64,000 nt of DNA from Gammaproteobacteria bacterium UBA2679. Its GTDB lineage: Bacteria > Pseudomonadota > Gammaproteobacteria > Pseudomonadales > Oleiphilaceae. Position 1 is the first letter of the stretch; every line of letters starts with the position of its first letter. Positions 10,304-19,611 of the stretch are shown piece by piece. A model generated the notes under the pieces. The model had not been told where the DNA came from, did not search any database, and worked only from the letters and a program-made list of their open reading frames with translations. The DNA lies in contig DEMD01000009.1 in the NCBI GenBank assembly GCA_002354735.1, positions 472,705 to 536,704 on the forward strand, written 5' to 3'. The position numbers were made by a program, and so were the translations under genes.

Positions 10304-12013
10304 CTAGAACTCTTCCCATTCGTCGTCAGCACGAGTGCGTGCGATGTTCCCTTCAGACTTCAAGGCCACCGCGGAGGCACGCTTGGGTGAAGGCATGGCT
10401 GTCTTGACCGGTGCCGCTGACGCTTTGGCCGCCACAGCTTTTTTACTGACCTTGCGTGCGTTCTGATTTTCCAGCCGGAACACCGCAACCGTCTGTTCGA
10501 GTTCAACAGCCTGGTCCTGCAGCGATTCCGCCGCTGCTGCCGCTTCTTCGACAAGCGCCGCGTTTTGCTGGGTAACCTGATCCATTTGGGTCACAGCCTG
10601 GTTCACCTGCTCGATACCTGAACTCTGCTCGAGCGATGCAGCGGTAATTTCGCCGATGATATCGGTCACGCGGCGAATACTGGACACGATTTCCTGCATG
10701 GTGGTGCCGGCCTGGTCAACAAGGCGCGTGCCTGAGGAGACGTTTTCGACCGAAGCGCCAATGAGGGCTTTGATCTCCTTGGCTGCACCGGCGCTTCGCT
10801 GCGCCAGACTTCGAACCTCGCCCGCGACTACAGCGAAGCCCCGTCCCTGCTCGCCTGCACGCGCAGCTTCGACGGCCGCATTCAGTGCGAGGATATTGGT
10901 CTGGAAAGCAATTCCGTCTATGACGCTAATGATATCAACAATCTTCTTCGAGCTTTCATTGATGGTCGCCATGGTATCGACAACCTGAGACACCACTTGG
11001 CCACCCTTGACCGCCACATCACTGGCGCCCTGCGCCAGCACGTTAGCCTGTTTGGCGTTGTCGGCATTCTGCCTCACGGTCGAAGTCAGCTCTTCCATAC
11101 TCGCAGCGGTTTCTTCGAGATTCGAAGCCTGCTCTTCTGTGCGCTGGGAAAGATCTGCGTTGCCGGTAGCAATCTGGCCCGAGGCGCTGCCAATGGTTTC
11201 GACGCCATTTCTGATGTTGCTGACTATATCGACCAGACTGGCGTTCATGGTTTTCAGCGCAAGCAACAGTTGGCCGGTCTCGTCTTTCGAGACGACCTGA
11301 ACATCTTGTGTAAGATCACCTGCGGCGACTGACTCCGCGACCGAAACTGCACGGCGCAGCGGACGAACGATGCTATTGGTAATAATCCAAGCTGCGAGTA
11401 TGCCAAGCAATATGCCGCCAGCGATGATAGCAATGATGAGCGTGCGGGAATCGGCGTAAATCTGATCGCCCAGATCGCTCGCCGCTTTGGCACCCTCTTC
11501 ATTGAGATCTACCAGCTGCTGCATGGCTAGCGTACTTTTATCGAACAAGGCCTTCGACTCGCCCCGGATCAGCCCCAGCGCCTCGTCGTTTCTCTGCTGA
11601 CGTGAGAGCGTGATCACCTGGTCATGGGCTGCGAGATAGTCTCTCCAACTGGTCTTGATTTGCGAATGCAGCTGCCGTCCTGCTTCAAAAACCAGAAGCG
11701 GAGCCAGATTTGACAGGTTTTGCTCAAACGAGATCACGTACTCTTTCATCTGCTTTTCAAATAAAGCCATTTCCTGGTCAGTCAGCGACTGAATGTGCTG
11801 TAGCTCTGCGACCCTGAAGTCACTCATCGTGACATCCATCATTCCCAGCATTCTTATCTTTGGCAGCCATGACTCTTTCATTTCGGTCGACGTGTTGCTG
11901 ACTTTCTCAAGCTGGAAAATACTGAAAACGCCCAAGCCAAGCATGAGGGCAAGCAGAAGACCAAAACCGAAGCCCAGCTTCGCTGACAGACGGAGATTAC
12001 GGTAAAGATTCAT
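10304..12013 (-). CDS. methyl-accepting chemotaxis protein with C-terminal CheR-docking pentapeptide
   Basis: 569-aa transmembrane receptor. TM1 lies near residues 13-33, followed by a periplasmic four-helix-bundle region to about 188. TM2 is near 190-212 ([19 protein letters not shown]), then HAMP, then a long signalling coiled coil with the conserved tip [21 protein letters not shown]. The tail is a flexible Lys/Ala linker ending DDEWEEF. The final EWEEF matches the xWxxF pentapeptide used by Tsr/Tar (NWETF) and Pseudomonas Aer2/McpB (GWEEF) to bind adaptation enzymes. The ligand is unknown. It sits between cheA and cheW. Confidence 0.95.
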   Translation of the reverse strand: MNLYRNLRLSAKLGFGFGLLLALMLGLGVFSIFQLEKVSNTSTEMKESWLPKIRMLGMMDVTMSDFRVAELQHIQSLTDQEMALFEKQMKEYVISFEQNLSNLAPLLVFEAGRQLHSQIKTSWRDYLAAHDQVITLSRQQRNDEALGLIRGESKALFDKSTLAMQQLVDLNEEGAKAASDLGDQIYADSRTLIIAIIAGGILLGILAAWIITNSIVRPLRRAVSVAESVAAGDLTQDVQVVSKDETGQLLLALKTMNASLVDIVSNIRNGVETIGSASGQIATGNADLSQRTEEQASNLEETAASMEELTSTVRQNADNAKQANVLAQGASDVAVKGGQVVSQVVDTMATINESSKKIVDIISVIDGIAFQTNILALNAAVEAARAGEQGRGFAVVAGEVRSLAQRSAGAAKEIKALIGASVENVSSGTRLVDQAGTTMQEIVSSIRRVTDIIGEITAASLEQSSGIEQVNQAVTQMDQVTQQNAALVEEAAAAAESLQDQAVELEQTVAVFRLENQNARKVSKKAVAAKASAAPVKTAMPSPKRASAVALKSEGNIARTRADDEWEEF

Positions 12014-12144
12014 GGCGGTATCACGACCTTCAGTGATGAATATTTCTAGGCCGTCACTGGTGAGCGCTTAAGGCCAAGGGACGGTGTTACTGCGAGCAGA
12101 TTTGCTCTCAAAGCATTTTTTACAAAAATGATATGTAGAAATAG

Positions 12145-13956
12145 TTAAGCAGCAGAATGCGAAATGAGAAAGCTGACGTCCAAAATAAGTGCGACGCTGC
12201 CATCACCCATGATCGTAGCCCCTGAAAAACCGGGAATTCTTCGATAATTTTTTTCAACGTTTTTGATGACGACTTGCTGCTGACCGAGCAACTCATCCAC
12301 CAGTAGGGCTACGCGGCGGCCTTCGCTCTCAATAACAACCGCGGTTGCTGTCTCAGCTTCCTGCGCGCGCGCCATGTGAAACTCCTTGGCTGCATCGATG
12401 AGCGGAATATATTCACCGCGCATCTGCATCAGGGGGTTCCTGCCCTGCACGTCCTTGATGCGCTCAGGCAATAGTTGTACCGATTCAACGACGGCCCCAA
12501 GCGGAAGCACGAATACCTCCCCTGCGACCGATACGATCATGCCGTCGAGTATCGCTAGCGTCAGCGGCAGTCGGACACTGAAACGACTGCCCTCGCCCTT
12601 CACCGACGAGATCTCGATTCGACCACCAAGCTCGAGGATATTTCGTCTGACAACGTCCATTCCGACGCCTCTGCCGGAGACGTCGGTAACAGTTTCCGCC
12701 GTAGAAAAGCCAGGCAGGAAAATGAGATTCCAAACTTCGCCATCAGTCATCGCATCATGACTGGGCAAGCCATTCTCGGCGGCCTTGGCCAGAATCCTTT
12801 CACGGTCCAGACCTTTGCCGTCGTCGATGATTTCGATAAGTATCGATCCTGCCTCATGCGCTGCAGACAGCGTGACCTGGCCCTTCTTCGGTTTACCGCT
12901 CGCCACTCTTTCATCGGGGCGCTCTATACCATGATCGATGCTGTTGCGAACGAGATGGGCAAGTGGGTCTGTCAGCCGCTCAATGATGCTTTTATCGAGT
13001 TCGGTCTGCTCGCCGATGATCACCAGCTCGACCTCTTTCTTCAGTTTCGATGCGAGATCTCGCACGACTCGGGGAAAGCGACTGAACAGGAAGCTGACGG
13101 GGAGCAGGCGGATCGAGAGCACGGACTCCTGCAGGTCCCGAGTACTCCGTTCGAGGGCCATGAGGGCGCTCATATGCTTCTCATGTTTGACCGGATCAAG
13201 GGCCTTGCCAGTCTGCAGCAGCATGGACTGGGTTATGACCAATTCGCCCACCAGGTTGATGAGCTGGTCCACCTTGTCGACCGACACTCGTAAGGAGGCT
13301 GCCTCTACGTTAGCCTTGGATTCCTTGGTAGGCGTTTTCGCAGTAGCCTTCGGTGCAGGTTTGTGATCGGCTGCCGGCGTGTCTGGTTGACTGTCAGCTT
13401 CTGTAAACAATCCGAATGCTTCAGACTCGTCAGCCGCCTCTGCCGCCTTAGCGGCCGGCTCATCTGAGAACAGACCGAAATCTTCATCTACAGCGGCTTG
13501 CCCTGCCGGCACATCGTCCTCGAAAAGACCGAACTCATCATCTGTCGACACAGTCTTCTCGGCGCTTTTTACGCTGTTGCCCGCGGCTTCCAGCCTGTGC
13601 ACCAGCTCGTCGGTGTCCATGTCAGGTTCACCGCCGTTGCGAAGGATATCAGCCATGGCTCGAATGATATCCACCGACTCGAGTACCAGGTCGATGATGT
13701 CCTGTGACAATTCGATCTCGTGCTGCCGCACCTTGTCCAGCAGTGTTTCGAGGTGATGAGTAAAGCCTGATATAGACACAAAGCCGAACATCGAGCCAGA
13801 GCCCTTGATGGAGTGTGCGGCACGAAATATTGCATTCAGTGACTCCGCATCTGCCGTCTCAAGATCCATGGCGAGCAGCTGGTTTTCTATTTCTGCCAGG
13901 TGCTCCTGAGCTTCCTCGAAAAATACCTGATGGAACTGACTGAGATCGATAGACAT
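12145..13956 (-). CDS. cheA: chemotaxis histidine kinase CheA
   Basis: 603-aa kinase of the chemosensory array. The P1 Hpt domain has phospho-site H48 (AIFRAAHSIKGSGS). No classical P2 domain is obvious: residues 135-225 form an acidic/Ala-Pro linker containing three FGLF motifs (residues 142, 160 and 181). P3 dimerisation starts near VSVDKVDQLINLVGELVI. The P4 ATPase has LAHLVRNSIDHGIE, DDGKGLD and GRGVGMDVV. A CheW-like P5 ends the protein. It lies 27 bp after cheY. A gap of 131 bp separates it from the receptor gene, which could carry an internal promoter. Confidence 0.96.
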   Translation of the reverse strand: MSIDLSQFHQVFFEEAQEHLAEIENQLLAMDLETADAESLNAIFRAAHSIKGSGSMFGFVSISGFTHHLETLLDKVRQHEIELSQDIIDLVLESVDIIRAMADILRNGGEPDMDTDELVHRLEAAGNSVKSAEKTVSTDDEFGLFEDDVPAGQAAVDEDFGLFSDEPAAKAAEAADESEAFGLFTEADSQPDTPAADHKPAPKATAKTPTKESKANVEAASLRVSVDKVDQLINLVGELVITQSMLLQTGKALDPVKHEKHMSALMALERSTRDLQESVLSIRLLPVSFLFSRFPRVVRDLASKLKKEVELVIIGEQTELDKSIIERLTDPLAHLVRNSIDHGIERPDERVASGKPKKGQVTLSAAHEAGSILIEIIDDGKGLDRERILAKAAENGLPSHDAMTDGEVWNLIFLPGFSTAETVTDVSGRGVGMDVVRRNILELGGRIEISSVKGEGSRFSVRLPLTLAILDGMIVSVAGEVFVLPLGAVVESVQLLPERIKDVQGRNPLMQMRGEYIPLIDAAKEFHMARAQEAETATAVVIESEGRRVALLVDELLGQQQVVIKNVEKNYRRIPGFSGATIMGDGSVALILDVSFLISHSAA

Positions 13957-13983
13957 GATGGACTGATTAACCTACAGAGGAAT

Positions 13984-14349
13984 TCAAGCGCCAACTTTCT
14001 TGAGCACGTCCAGAAGCTTCTGCGGCTCGAAGGGCTTAACTAGCCAGCCTGTCGCGCCAGCCGCTTTACCCTGCGCCTTCATGGCATCGCTCGCTTCTGT
14101 GGTCAAAATCAGGATCGGCGTCGTGCGGTAACCGGAGGATGCACGCAGGGCTTTTGTCAGGCCAATGCCATCGAGCCTGGGCATGTTCTGGTCGGTAATG
14201 ACCACGTCATACTGGCCAGCTCGGCTCTTGCCAAGCGCATCCTCCCCGTCCACCGCCTCAGTGGTCTCGTAACCCGCTGATTTCAAGGTAAAGGACACCA
14301 TCTGACGGATGGAAACAGAATCGTCTACGATCATGATTTTCTTGGCCAT
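13984..14349 (-). CDS. cheY: chemotaxis response regulator CheY
   Basis: Single receiver domain of 121 aa with acidic D9-D10, phospho-acceptor D53 (VVITDQNMPRLDG), the conserved Thr (LILTTEASD) and Lys (WLVKPFEP). It is likely phosphorylated by the adjacent CheA. The output, flagellar motor or another target, is not revealed here because no flagellar genes are in the window. Confidence 0.95.
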   Translation of the reverse strand: MAKKIMIVDDSVSIRQMVSFTLKSAGYETTEAVDGEDALGKSRAGQYDVVITDQNMPRLDGIGLTKALRASSGYRTTPILILTTEASDAMKAQGKAAGATGWLVKPFEPQKLLDVLKKVGA

Positions 14350-14405
14350 TACTGCCTCTGATAAGGAATTTGTGCGGCGACATCGCCGTGGTTCTAAGGA
14401 ACACT

Positions 14406-16181
14406 TTATTGATCTAGGTATAGTTCAACTTCTACACTTTCGCCTCGGCCGATAAAGCTCATCGAGTCCGCAAGGCTGTTGACCAGACGAATGCCTCTTC
14501 CATGGGTAGCACGGGTATCGGCGCCAGTCGGGGCATCGAGATAGACCCGGTAGTCAAAACCGTTCCCGCTATCACTGATCAGCAGGCGCAGTAGAGAATT
14601 ACCATTGCGAGACTCTCGGCTACAGCTCACGTGAATATAGCCATCTGTGAGTTCAGCCAGACGTTTCTCGCGTTGATTGAAATAGGCTTCGAAACCCAGT
14701 GCCCCCTGTTTGAGACCCGAGTCCAGGCCGAGCACACCGTGGTCGATGGCGTTGTTGATAAGCTCGGTAAGCACCACATATGTCTTTGTAGCCACCGAAG
14801 CCGATAATCGCAGCTGATCCAACACATTATTCACGAGCGGAACCAGTTCCATTTCACCCAGCTGGGGACCAGTCAACTCGATAGTAAAATTCCAGCCCCC
14901 GGTAATGACAGGGCCGAGTGGCCTTGCCGCTTGTGAAGGCTCAGAGTCAGTGCAATGGCCGGCTGCGTCCGCACCGCCATCCTTCAAAGCGTTAGCCGAT
15001 GACATGCCACCACCTGGTAACTTCAGCACCAGCACCGACTGATCATCGCTCTGCTGGGCAGAGCCACACAGGTCGGTTAAGGCCTGACGAATACCAGCTG
15101 CAATGCCCTCTGTTCCAGGTGCAGTTATGATATCCAGGAGCCGCTGATTGCCGAACATCTCACCCTGCAGGTTGCGTGCTTCGATGATGCCGTCACTACA
15201 GGCAACGAACGTGCTGTGTTCCAAAGCCAGCACACGTTCGGTCGTGCAGCTGAAGTCCTCATTGGAAAGAATGCCCAAGGGGGGTTGTCGGGATGGAAGG
15301 CTCATCTTCAGGGAGTGGTCTGGTTGAAGCAGATGGCCTGGGGGACAGCCGCCGTTCCAGACCTCGAGCATTCGGCTGTGCGGGTCGTAGCTGAGCACGA
15401 GTGCCGCAAGGAAGCGGTCCGCGGTCAGTCGCTGCTTCAAACGCAGATTCATCTCGCGAACAATGGTTGAAACGGTGAAGCCTTTCCGGCTCATGGCGTA
15501 GAATATCTCGAGCGCCGGCATCAGCGTCATTGCAGCGGGCAGCCCATGCCCCGTCGCATCGGCGACAACCGCATACACCTGACCTGAACGTGAGAGTTCG
15601 GTAGCCACAAGGTCGCCACTGAAGGTATCCATAGGCTGGACGCTACTGTCGACCGAGTGGGCTCGCCCACAACTCGAGCTCATCATCTTCTCGATGATGC
15701 CCTTGGCAAAGTCGTTCTCCGCTCTGCTGCGATTATAGTACTCGGCGAGTTCGCTATGGGTGCGTTCAAGTGACTGGTAGAGGTTTGCAATGCGCCGGCT
15801 TGCCACAATCTTGGCCTGAAGAATAGGAAAGCTGATCGGCTTGGTAATATAGTAATCACCGCCGCCGGCAATGCCGAAGCTCAGGTCCTGCTCCTCACCA
15901 TCGGCACTGATCAGAATAACCGGCACCCATCGCGACGCGGCCTGTGCCTTTATCCGCTGACACGCTTCAATGCCGCCTAGCACCGGCATGTTCACGTCCA
16001 GTATTACAAGGTCGAACTCTGTCTCCTCGTAACGATCTACAGCCTCGTTGCCATCGCCGACGACAATGACCTCGTGGCCCTGTGCCAGCAGGAACTCAGC
16101 GAGCAGGCGTTGAAGTATGCGGTCATCTTCTGCAAGCAGTACTCTCAGAGCAGAAATTTCCGGAGAAGCGAGCGCTTCCAT
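14406..16181 (-). CDS. REC-PP2C(SpoIIE)-HATPase regulator, HsbR-like
   Basis: 591-aa protein with three domains. The receiver has D62 (LVILDVNMP). A SpoIIE/RsbU-type PP2C phosphatase follows (FSGDLVATEL, VVADATGHGLPAAM, VACSDGIIEAR). The C-terminal RsbW-like ATPase has an N-box (VLTELINNAIDHG) and a G-loop region (GRGIRLVN). The same domain order occurs in Pseudomonas HsbR, which both phosphorylates and dephosphorylates the STAS protein HsbA to control an anti-sigma partner-switch. The STAS gene lies 3 bp upstream in the same operon, so the two are almost surely partners. Its place directly before cheY suggests coupling to the chemosensory pathway. Confidence 0.9.
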   Translation of the reverse strand: MEALASPEISALRVLLAEDDRILQRLLAEFLLAQGHEVIVVGDGNEAVDRYEETEFDLVILDVNMPVLGGIEACQRIKAQAASRWVPVILISADGEEQDLSFGIAGGGDYYITKPISFPILQAKIVASRRIANLYQSLERTHSELAEYYNRSRAENDFAKGIIEKMMSSSCGRAHSVDSSVQPMDTFSGDLVATELSRSGQVYAVVADATGHGLPAAMTLMPALEIFYAMSRKGFTVSTIVREMNLRLKQRLTADRFLAALVLSYDPHSRMLEVWNGGCPPGHLLQPDHSLKMSLPSRQPPLGILSNEDFSCTTERVLALEHSTFVACSDGIIEARNLQGEMFGNQRLLDIITAPGTEGIAAGIRQALTDLCGSAQQSDDQSVLVLKLPGGGMSSANALKDGGADAAGHCTDSEPSQAARPLGPVITGGWNFTIELTGPQLGEMELVPLVNNVLDQLRLSASVATKTYVVLTELINNAIDHGVLGLDSGLKQGALGFEAYFNQREKRLAELTDGYIHVSCSRESRNGNSLLRLLISDSGNGFDYRVYLDAPTGADTRATHGRGIRLVNSLADSMSFIGRGESVEVELYLDQ

Positions 16182-16184
16182 CGT

Positions 16185-16496
16185 CTAGCCGATGTACTCA
16201 AAAAGTTTCTCGAAATGCGCCACACCTAAAATTTCTCTGACGATGCCTTGCACACCTCGAAGTGCAACCTTCTTGTTGCGCTCGGCGGCCTTTTCCCGCA
16301 TCAACAGGAGGATACCGAGCGCTGCACTGTCGAGGTATTCCAGCTGGCTCATATCAATGATGATCTTACTCGTACCCGGCTGGTTGAGTAGCTCTGCCTG
16401 AATAGGCTTGAAACTGCCATAGGTACTGAAATCGAACCGCCCGGTGAGTTCAAGTACCGAGGCCTGGGCCGAATGAGTGAGACGTGATGAAAACAT
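16185..16496 (-). CDS. STAS-domain anti-anti-sigma factor, HsbA-like
   Basis: 103-aa STAS protein of the SpoIIAA/RsbV/HsbA class. The phosphorylatable serine lies in SQLEYLDSAALGILL. The start at 16496 (MFSSRLTH) has GAGGAA 9 bp upstream, overlapping the end of the preceding receptor gene; an in-frame ATG three codons earlier is too close to that RBS. It is the probable substrate of the PP2C/ATPase protein encoded 3 bp downstream. By family analogy it would bind or release an anti-sigma factor or a diguanylate cyclase according to phosphorylation. Confidence 0.88.
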   Translation of the reverse strand: MFSSRLTHSAQASVLELTGRFDFSTYGSFKPIQAELLNQPGTSKIIIDMSQLEYLDSAALGILLLMREKAAERNKKVALRGVQGIVREILGVAHFEKLFEYIG

Positions 16497-16509
16497 GGTG
16501 TTCATTTCC

Positions 16510-17793
16510 TCAAAACAGATCAATCGAGCCGGCACTCATGGACTGCTGGGCTACAGGACTTTTTCTGGAGTTCTGCCGCGCATCGCTCACACGACCAATC
16601 TCCTGATCGAGCACCTCATGCTGCTGCGCTGCACTGTACTGTCCCTCAAGTCCGGCGCTCAGACGCTCTACCGAATCCCGGACAATCGAAATCTGCTCAC
16701 CGAGATGTACCAGAATTTGCGCAATCAGATCCTGGAACTGCATCTTCATCGTTACGGAAGAAACATCCGCCTGCACCGCCAGGGCGATCTCGGCCAGGGA
16801 GTCCGTCGCGAGCGATCGCCGCTCGTTTACGCTCTGGATTTCCTGCATTAGATGTTCGACTGACTTCTTCGATTGCAATGCGAAATTCATGTCATGCGAG
16901 GCAACACCGTTGATAGCCTCCTCGGCCTGCAACACGAAGCCGCTCACATCACTGACATGTTTCTTGATCAGATCACTGAACTGCGTCGAACGCTGGGACA
17001 GACTCTGAACTTCCTGGGCAACCACGGCGAAGCCGCGACCCGCATCCCCTGCTCTCGCAGCTTCGATAGCAGCATTGATCGCCAGCAGATTGGTTTGTTT
17101 GGCTATGCTGTCCTGCTCCGAAATCGTCTTGCGAATATTCGCGACTTCAGTTGTGATGTCACGCATAACGTCCACCAGCTGAATTGACACCTTACTGGTA
17201 CTCACAGTGGCCTCGACAAAACTGTTGAGCACTCTGCTGACATCGCTGACCAGCTGCTCAAAGTTCGAAACGGGCTCACCGCTGTTACTCTCCCCACTCC
17301 CAGAAAGCGAACGTGCGACATTCGATTGCTCTTCAATGTGCTCATTCAGCTTGACGAAGAGGTTCATCAGCGGTGGCACCGAGTCCTGCAACAGATCTGA
17401 CATCTGCCTGGCTTCCGCCGAAGTATCGTTCAGGCCTTCAAGGTAGACAGACAGGAGACGCTGATAACCCACCCCCAGCTCTTCCGTGCCAGCATTGAGC
17501 TCGTCTTCGGCTACGCCACTGGCGGTACCAGGCTCGGCCGCATTCGAGACCAAGGCCAGTACAAGAAGAAGAAGCCCGATGAGACAGCCCACCTGAGCTA
17601 TGGGCGCAAACACTGGATAGGCACTGCCCATGAACCCCATCGAAGCGATCACCACGGCCAGCACGACGATCGACACTGCGTAGCCCCGATAGCGCTTGAA
17701 GATCACAATGGCATTCGACGTCATAAGGTAAGCCCGATATGGCAGCGTGAAATGAACTGGCTCAGTACCTTGAAGCTCGGCTGAGCGTGTCAT
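16510..17793 (-). CDS. methyl-accepting chemotaxis protein with two adjacent TM helices and no large sensor
   Basis: 427-aa receptor-like protein. Two closely spaced membrane helices near residues 38-82 ([38 protein letters not shown]) leave only a short periplasmic loop. There is no HAMP signature that I can recognise. A coiled segment leads to the MCP signalling tip ([20 protein letters not shown]). It ends with a disordered tail ([16 protein letters not shown]) without the xWxxF docking motif. It is the first gene of the che operon, 35-40 nt after a sigma70-like promoter. The true start could be an internal ATG at 17724. The lack of a periplasmic sensor suggests it reads an internal or membrane signal. 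Confidence 0.88.
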   Translation of the reverse strand: MTRSAELQGTEPVHFTLPYRAYLMTSNAIVIFKRYRGYAVSIVVLAVVIASMGFMGSAYPVFAPIAQVGCLIGLLLLVLALVSNAAEPGTASGVAEDELNAGTEELGVGYQRLLSVYLEGLNDTSAEARQMSDLLQDSVPPLMNLFVKLNEHIEEQSNVARSLSGSGESNSGEPVSNFEQLVSDVSRVLNSFVEATVSTSKVSIQLVDVMRDITTEVANIRKTISEQDSIAKQTNLLAINAAIEAARAGDAGRGFAVVAQEVQSLSQRSTQFSDLIKKHVSDVSGFVLQAEEAINGVASHDMNFALQSKKSVEHLMQEIQSVNERRSLATDSLAEIALAVQADVSSVTMKMQFQDLIAQILVHLGEQISIVRDSVERLSAGLEGQYSAAQQHEVLDQEIGRVSDARQNSRKSPVAQQSMSAGSIDLF

Positions 17794-17834
17794 ACGAGGG
17801 GGATTGCACGCCGGCGACGACGTGTGTTAGTCGA

Positions 17835-17862
17835 AGTTTAGATGTGATCAGGGGGGTGTCAA
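17835..17862 (-). promoter_or_regulatory. sigma70-like promoter of the che operon
   Basis: On the minus strand TTGACA (17857-17862) and TAAACT (17835-17840) are separated by 16 bp. The -35 is a perfect match and the -10 matches four of six positions. The expected start of transcription is about 35 nt before the first receptor gene, and the whole receptor-to-cheB run could be read from it. No sigma28-type motif was seen. Confidence 0.55.
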
Positions 17863-17969
17863 ACGAGGAGAAGCATGCAGTACAAATAAAATTTCGGGAG
17901 CTAAATTGCGATATGAGCACACGGTTCGCCCGCATGCTGTGTACGAGCGAACCGGCTGGCAAATTCGGC

Positions 17970-19058
17970 TCAGCTGTGCCGCTGGGCCTGCAATGATCTT
18001 ACGCCAACAACAAGAAGCGTAACCGCCGTCAGCGGCAATATGAACCAGACCATGGCGTCAGTAAACTGAGCGGTCATAGGTGCTTCAGTCGCCGACATGA
18101 CCACGTAAGCGGTATACGCAATGTAGTAAGCGAAGAAAAGCAGACCTTCCCAGCGATTGATCACGTAGCCCGAAAAGAAAATCGGCAGACAAGCGAGCGC
18201 CACGGCGATCATGACCGGGAAGTCGAATGCCAATGCGCTTGGTGACACGGAAAGCGGAATTGGTGACACCAGTGAAGCCAGTCCCAGTACAGACAGCAGG
18301 TTGAAGATATTGCTGCCCACGACGTTGCCCACGGCGATATCACGTTCACCCTTGATGGCCGCCATGACGGATGTAGCAACTTCCGGCATCGAAGTGCCCG
18401 CCGCAATTACGGTCAGGCCAATGACCAGTTCAGACAGACCGAAGGCTCGAGCGAGATCAACGGCGCCTGTCACCAGGAAATCGGAACCCAGCAGCAACAA
18501 AGCCAGGCCCACAGCAATAAAAGCGACATTAACCAGCCAGGCGAATTGGCCAGGCTTCTCCCTCAGACCATATTCATCGACAAACTCGTCGCTGGCAGCA
18601 GCAGCCTGCTCCTTCCGACTACTAATGACAAGATAGGTGGTATAGATGATCACGAGACCGAACAGGATCGCGCCATCGAAGCGCCCGAGCTGACCATCAA
18701 AGGCTAGCGCCACGACCAGCACACTGGCACCAAGCATGACGGGAACATCAAGGCGAATCAGTTGGCGGGAGACAACCAGCGGGATAATCATGGCCGACAG
18801 GCCGAGGATGAAAAGCACATTGAAGATATTGCTGCCTATGACATTGCCAATGGCAATATCGCCCTTCCCTGCGTAGGCGGACTGAACACTCACAGCCATC
18901 TCGGGTGAACTCGTGCCAAAAGCGACCACGGTGAGACCGATGACCAACGGCGAAATACCAAAGATACCGGCCAGTCTGGCCGCACCTCGGACCAGCACCT
19001 CAGCCCCCGCCACCAGCAGTACCAGACCGCCAATCAGATATACAATGGTCATTACCAT
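17970..19058 (-). CDS. calcium/sodium antiporter (CaCA family, YrbG-like)
   Basis: Inner-membrane exchanger of about 362 aa with two inverted repeats of five helices. Each repeat carries the alpha signature: GLTVVAFGTSSPEM with IAIGNVIGSNIFN, and GLTVIAAGTSMPEV with IAVGNVVGSNIFN. These Glu/Asn/Ser residues bind cations. ATG 19058 is chosen; TTG 19064 lies at better distance from an AAGGAG and remains possible. It stands alone between the che operon and the tRNA genes. Confidence 0.93.
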   Translation of the reverse strand: MVMTIVYLIGGLVLLVAGAEVLVRGAARLAGIFGISPLVIGLTVVAFGTSSPEMAVSVQSAYAGKGDIAIGNVIGSNIFNVLFILGLSAMIIPLVVSRQLIRLDVPVMLGASVLVVALAFDGQLGRFDGAILFGLVIIYTTYLVISSRKEQAAAASDEFVDEYGLREKPGQFAWLVNVAFIAVGLALLLLGSDFLVTGAVDLARAFGLSELVIGLTVIAAGTSMPEVATSVMAAIKGERDIAVGNVVGSNIFNLLSVLGLASLVSPIPLSVSPSALAFDFPVMIAVALACLPIFFSGYVINRWEGLLFFAYYIAYTAYVVMSATEAPMTAQFTDAMVWFILPLTAVTLLVVGVRSLQAQRHS

Positions 19059-19172
19059 GGTCAACAGAACTCCTTTCTCGGACAGGATGAGCGCGTGCGC
19101 GCGAGGCGGCAGTTTGCCACGAGAAAGACTACGGGAGAACTATCTGGAGGTATTAGTTGAAGAATGATTCAA

Positions 19173-19259
19173 TGGTGCCCGGAGCCGGAATCGAACCGGC
19201 ACGGAGTTGCCTCCGAGGGATTTTAAGTCCCTTGCGTCTACCAGTTTCGCCATCCGGGC
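19173..19259 (-). tRNA. tRNA-Leu (anticodon TAA)
   Basis: 87-nt class II tRNA with encoded CCA. The acceptor stem is GCCCGGA paired with TCCGGGC, the anticodon loop CTTAAAA sits between AGGGA and TCCCT, a long variable arm follows, and the T-loop is GGTTCGATTCC. It is the third tRNA of a minus-strand Gly-Cys-Leu cluster. Confidence 0.96.
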
Positions 19260-19302
19260 AGGAACAACAGGCTTGCACCTGTATCTAAATCTAACGTAAG
19301 AA

Positions 19303-19376
19303 TGGAGGCGCGGGTCGGAATCGAACCGGCGTACACGGAGTTGCAGTCCGCTGCATGACCACTCTGCCACCGCGCC
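19303..19376 (-). tRNA. tRNA-Cys (anticodon GCA)
   Basis: 74-nt tRNA with encoded CCA. The acceptor 5' strand is GGCGCGG, the anticodon loop CTGCAAC is closed by GCGGA/TCCGT, and the T-loop is GGTTCGATTCC. It is the middle tRNA of the cluster, directly after the T-run of a hairpin that follows tRNA-Gly. Confidence 0.96.
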
Positions 19377-19380
19377 TAAA

Positions 19381-19407
19381 ACTAAAAACCCCGAGAGACT
19401 CGGGGTT
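19381..19407 (-). terminator. hairpin with T-run between tRNA-Gly and tRNA-Cys
   Basis: A 9-bp perfect stem (AACCCCGAG/CTCGGGGTT) with a 3-nt loop is followed on the minus strand by TTTTTAG and TTT. It has the form of an intrinsic terminator and lies 10 nt after the 3' end of tRNA-Gly and just before tRNA-Cys. It could end part of the transcripts and favour tRNA-Gly over the two downstream tRNAs, or act as a processing signal. Confidence 0.6.
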
Positions 19408-19417
19408 CAGCAAAATC

Positions 19418-19492
19418 TGGAGCGGGAAACGAGATTCGAACTCGCGACCCCAACCTTGGCAAGGTTGTGCTCTACCACTGAGCTATTCCCGC
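19418..19492 (-). tRNA. tRNA-Gly (anticodon GCC)
   Basis: 75-nt tRNA with encoded CCA. The acceptor 5' strand is GCGGGAA, the anticodon arm CAACCTTGCCAAGGTTG reads GCC, and the T-loop is GAGTTCGAATCTC. It is first in the Gly-Cys-Leu cluster, about 65-70 nt after the predicted transcription start. Confidence 0.96.
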
Positions 19493-19566
19493 TAAACTAT
19501 CTAACCGCCGCAGCCTTGTGGTGACCTCGTTCGAGGTGCTATGCCTACAACGTTTCAGAGCGCGTA

Positions 19567-19594
19567 ATTCTACCTTTTTGCACCCCGGTGTCAA
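19567..19594 (-). promoter_or_regulatory. tRNA operon promoter with GC-rich discriminator
   Basis: Minus-strand TTGACA (19589-19594), a 16-bp spacer and TAGAAT (19567-19572). The next bases, TACGCGCTC, form a GC-rich discriminator typical of stable RNA promoters under stringent control. The leader to tRNA-Gly carries a palindrome (ACCTCG/CGAGGT, 19524-19537). The promoter lies just after the gorA stop codon. Confidence 0.7.
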
Positions 19595-19611
19595 GCATAA
19601 AACTCGGCCTT

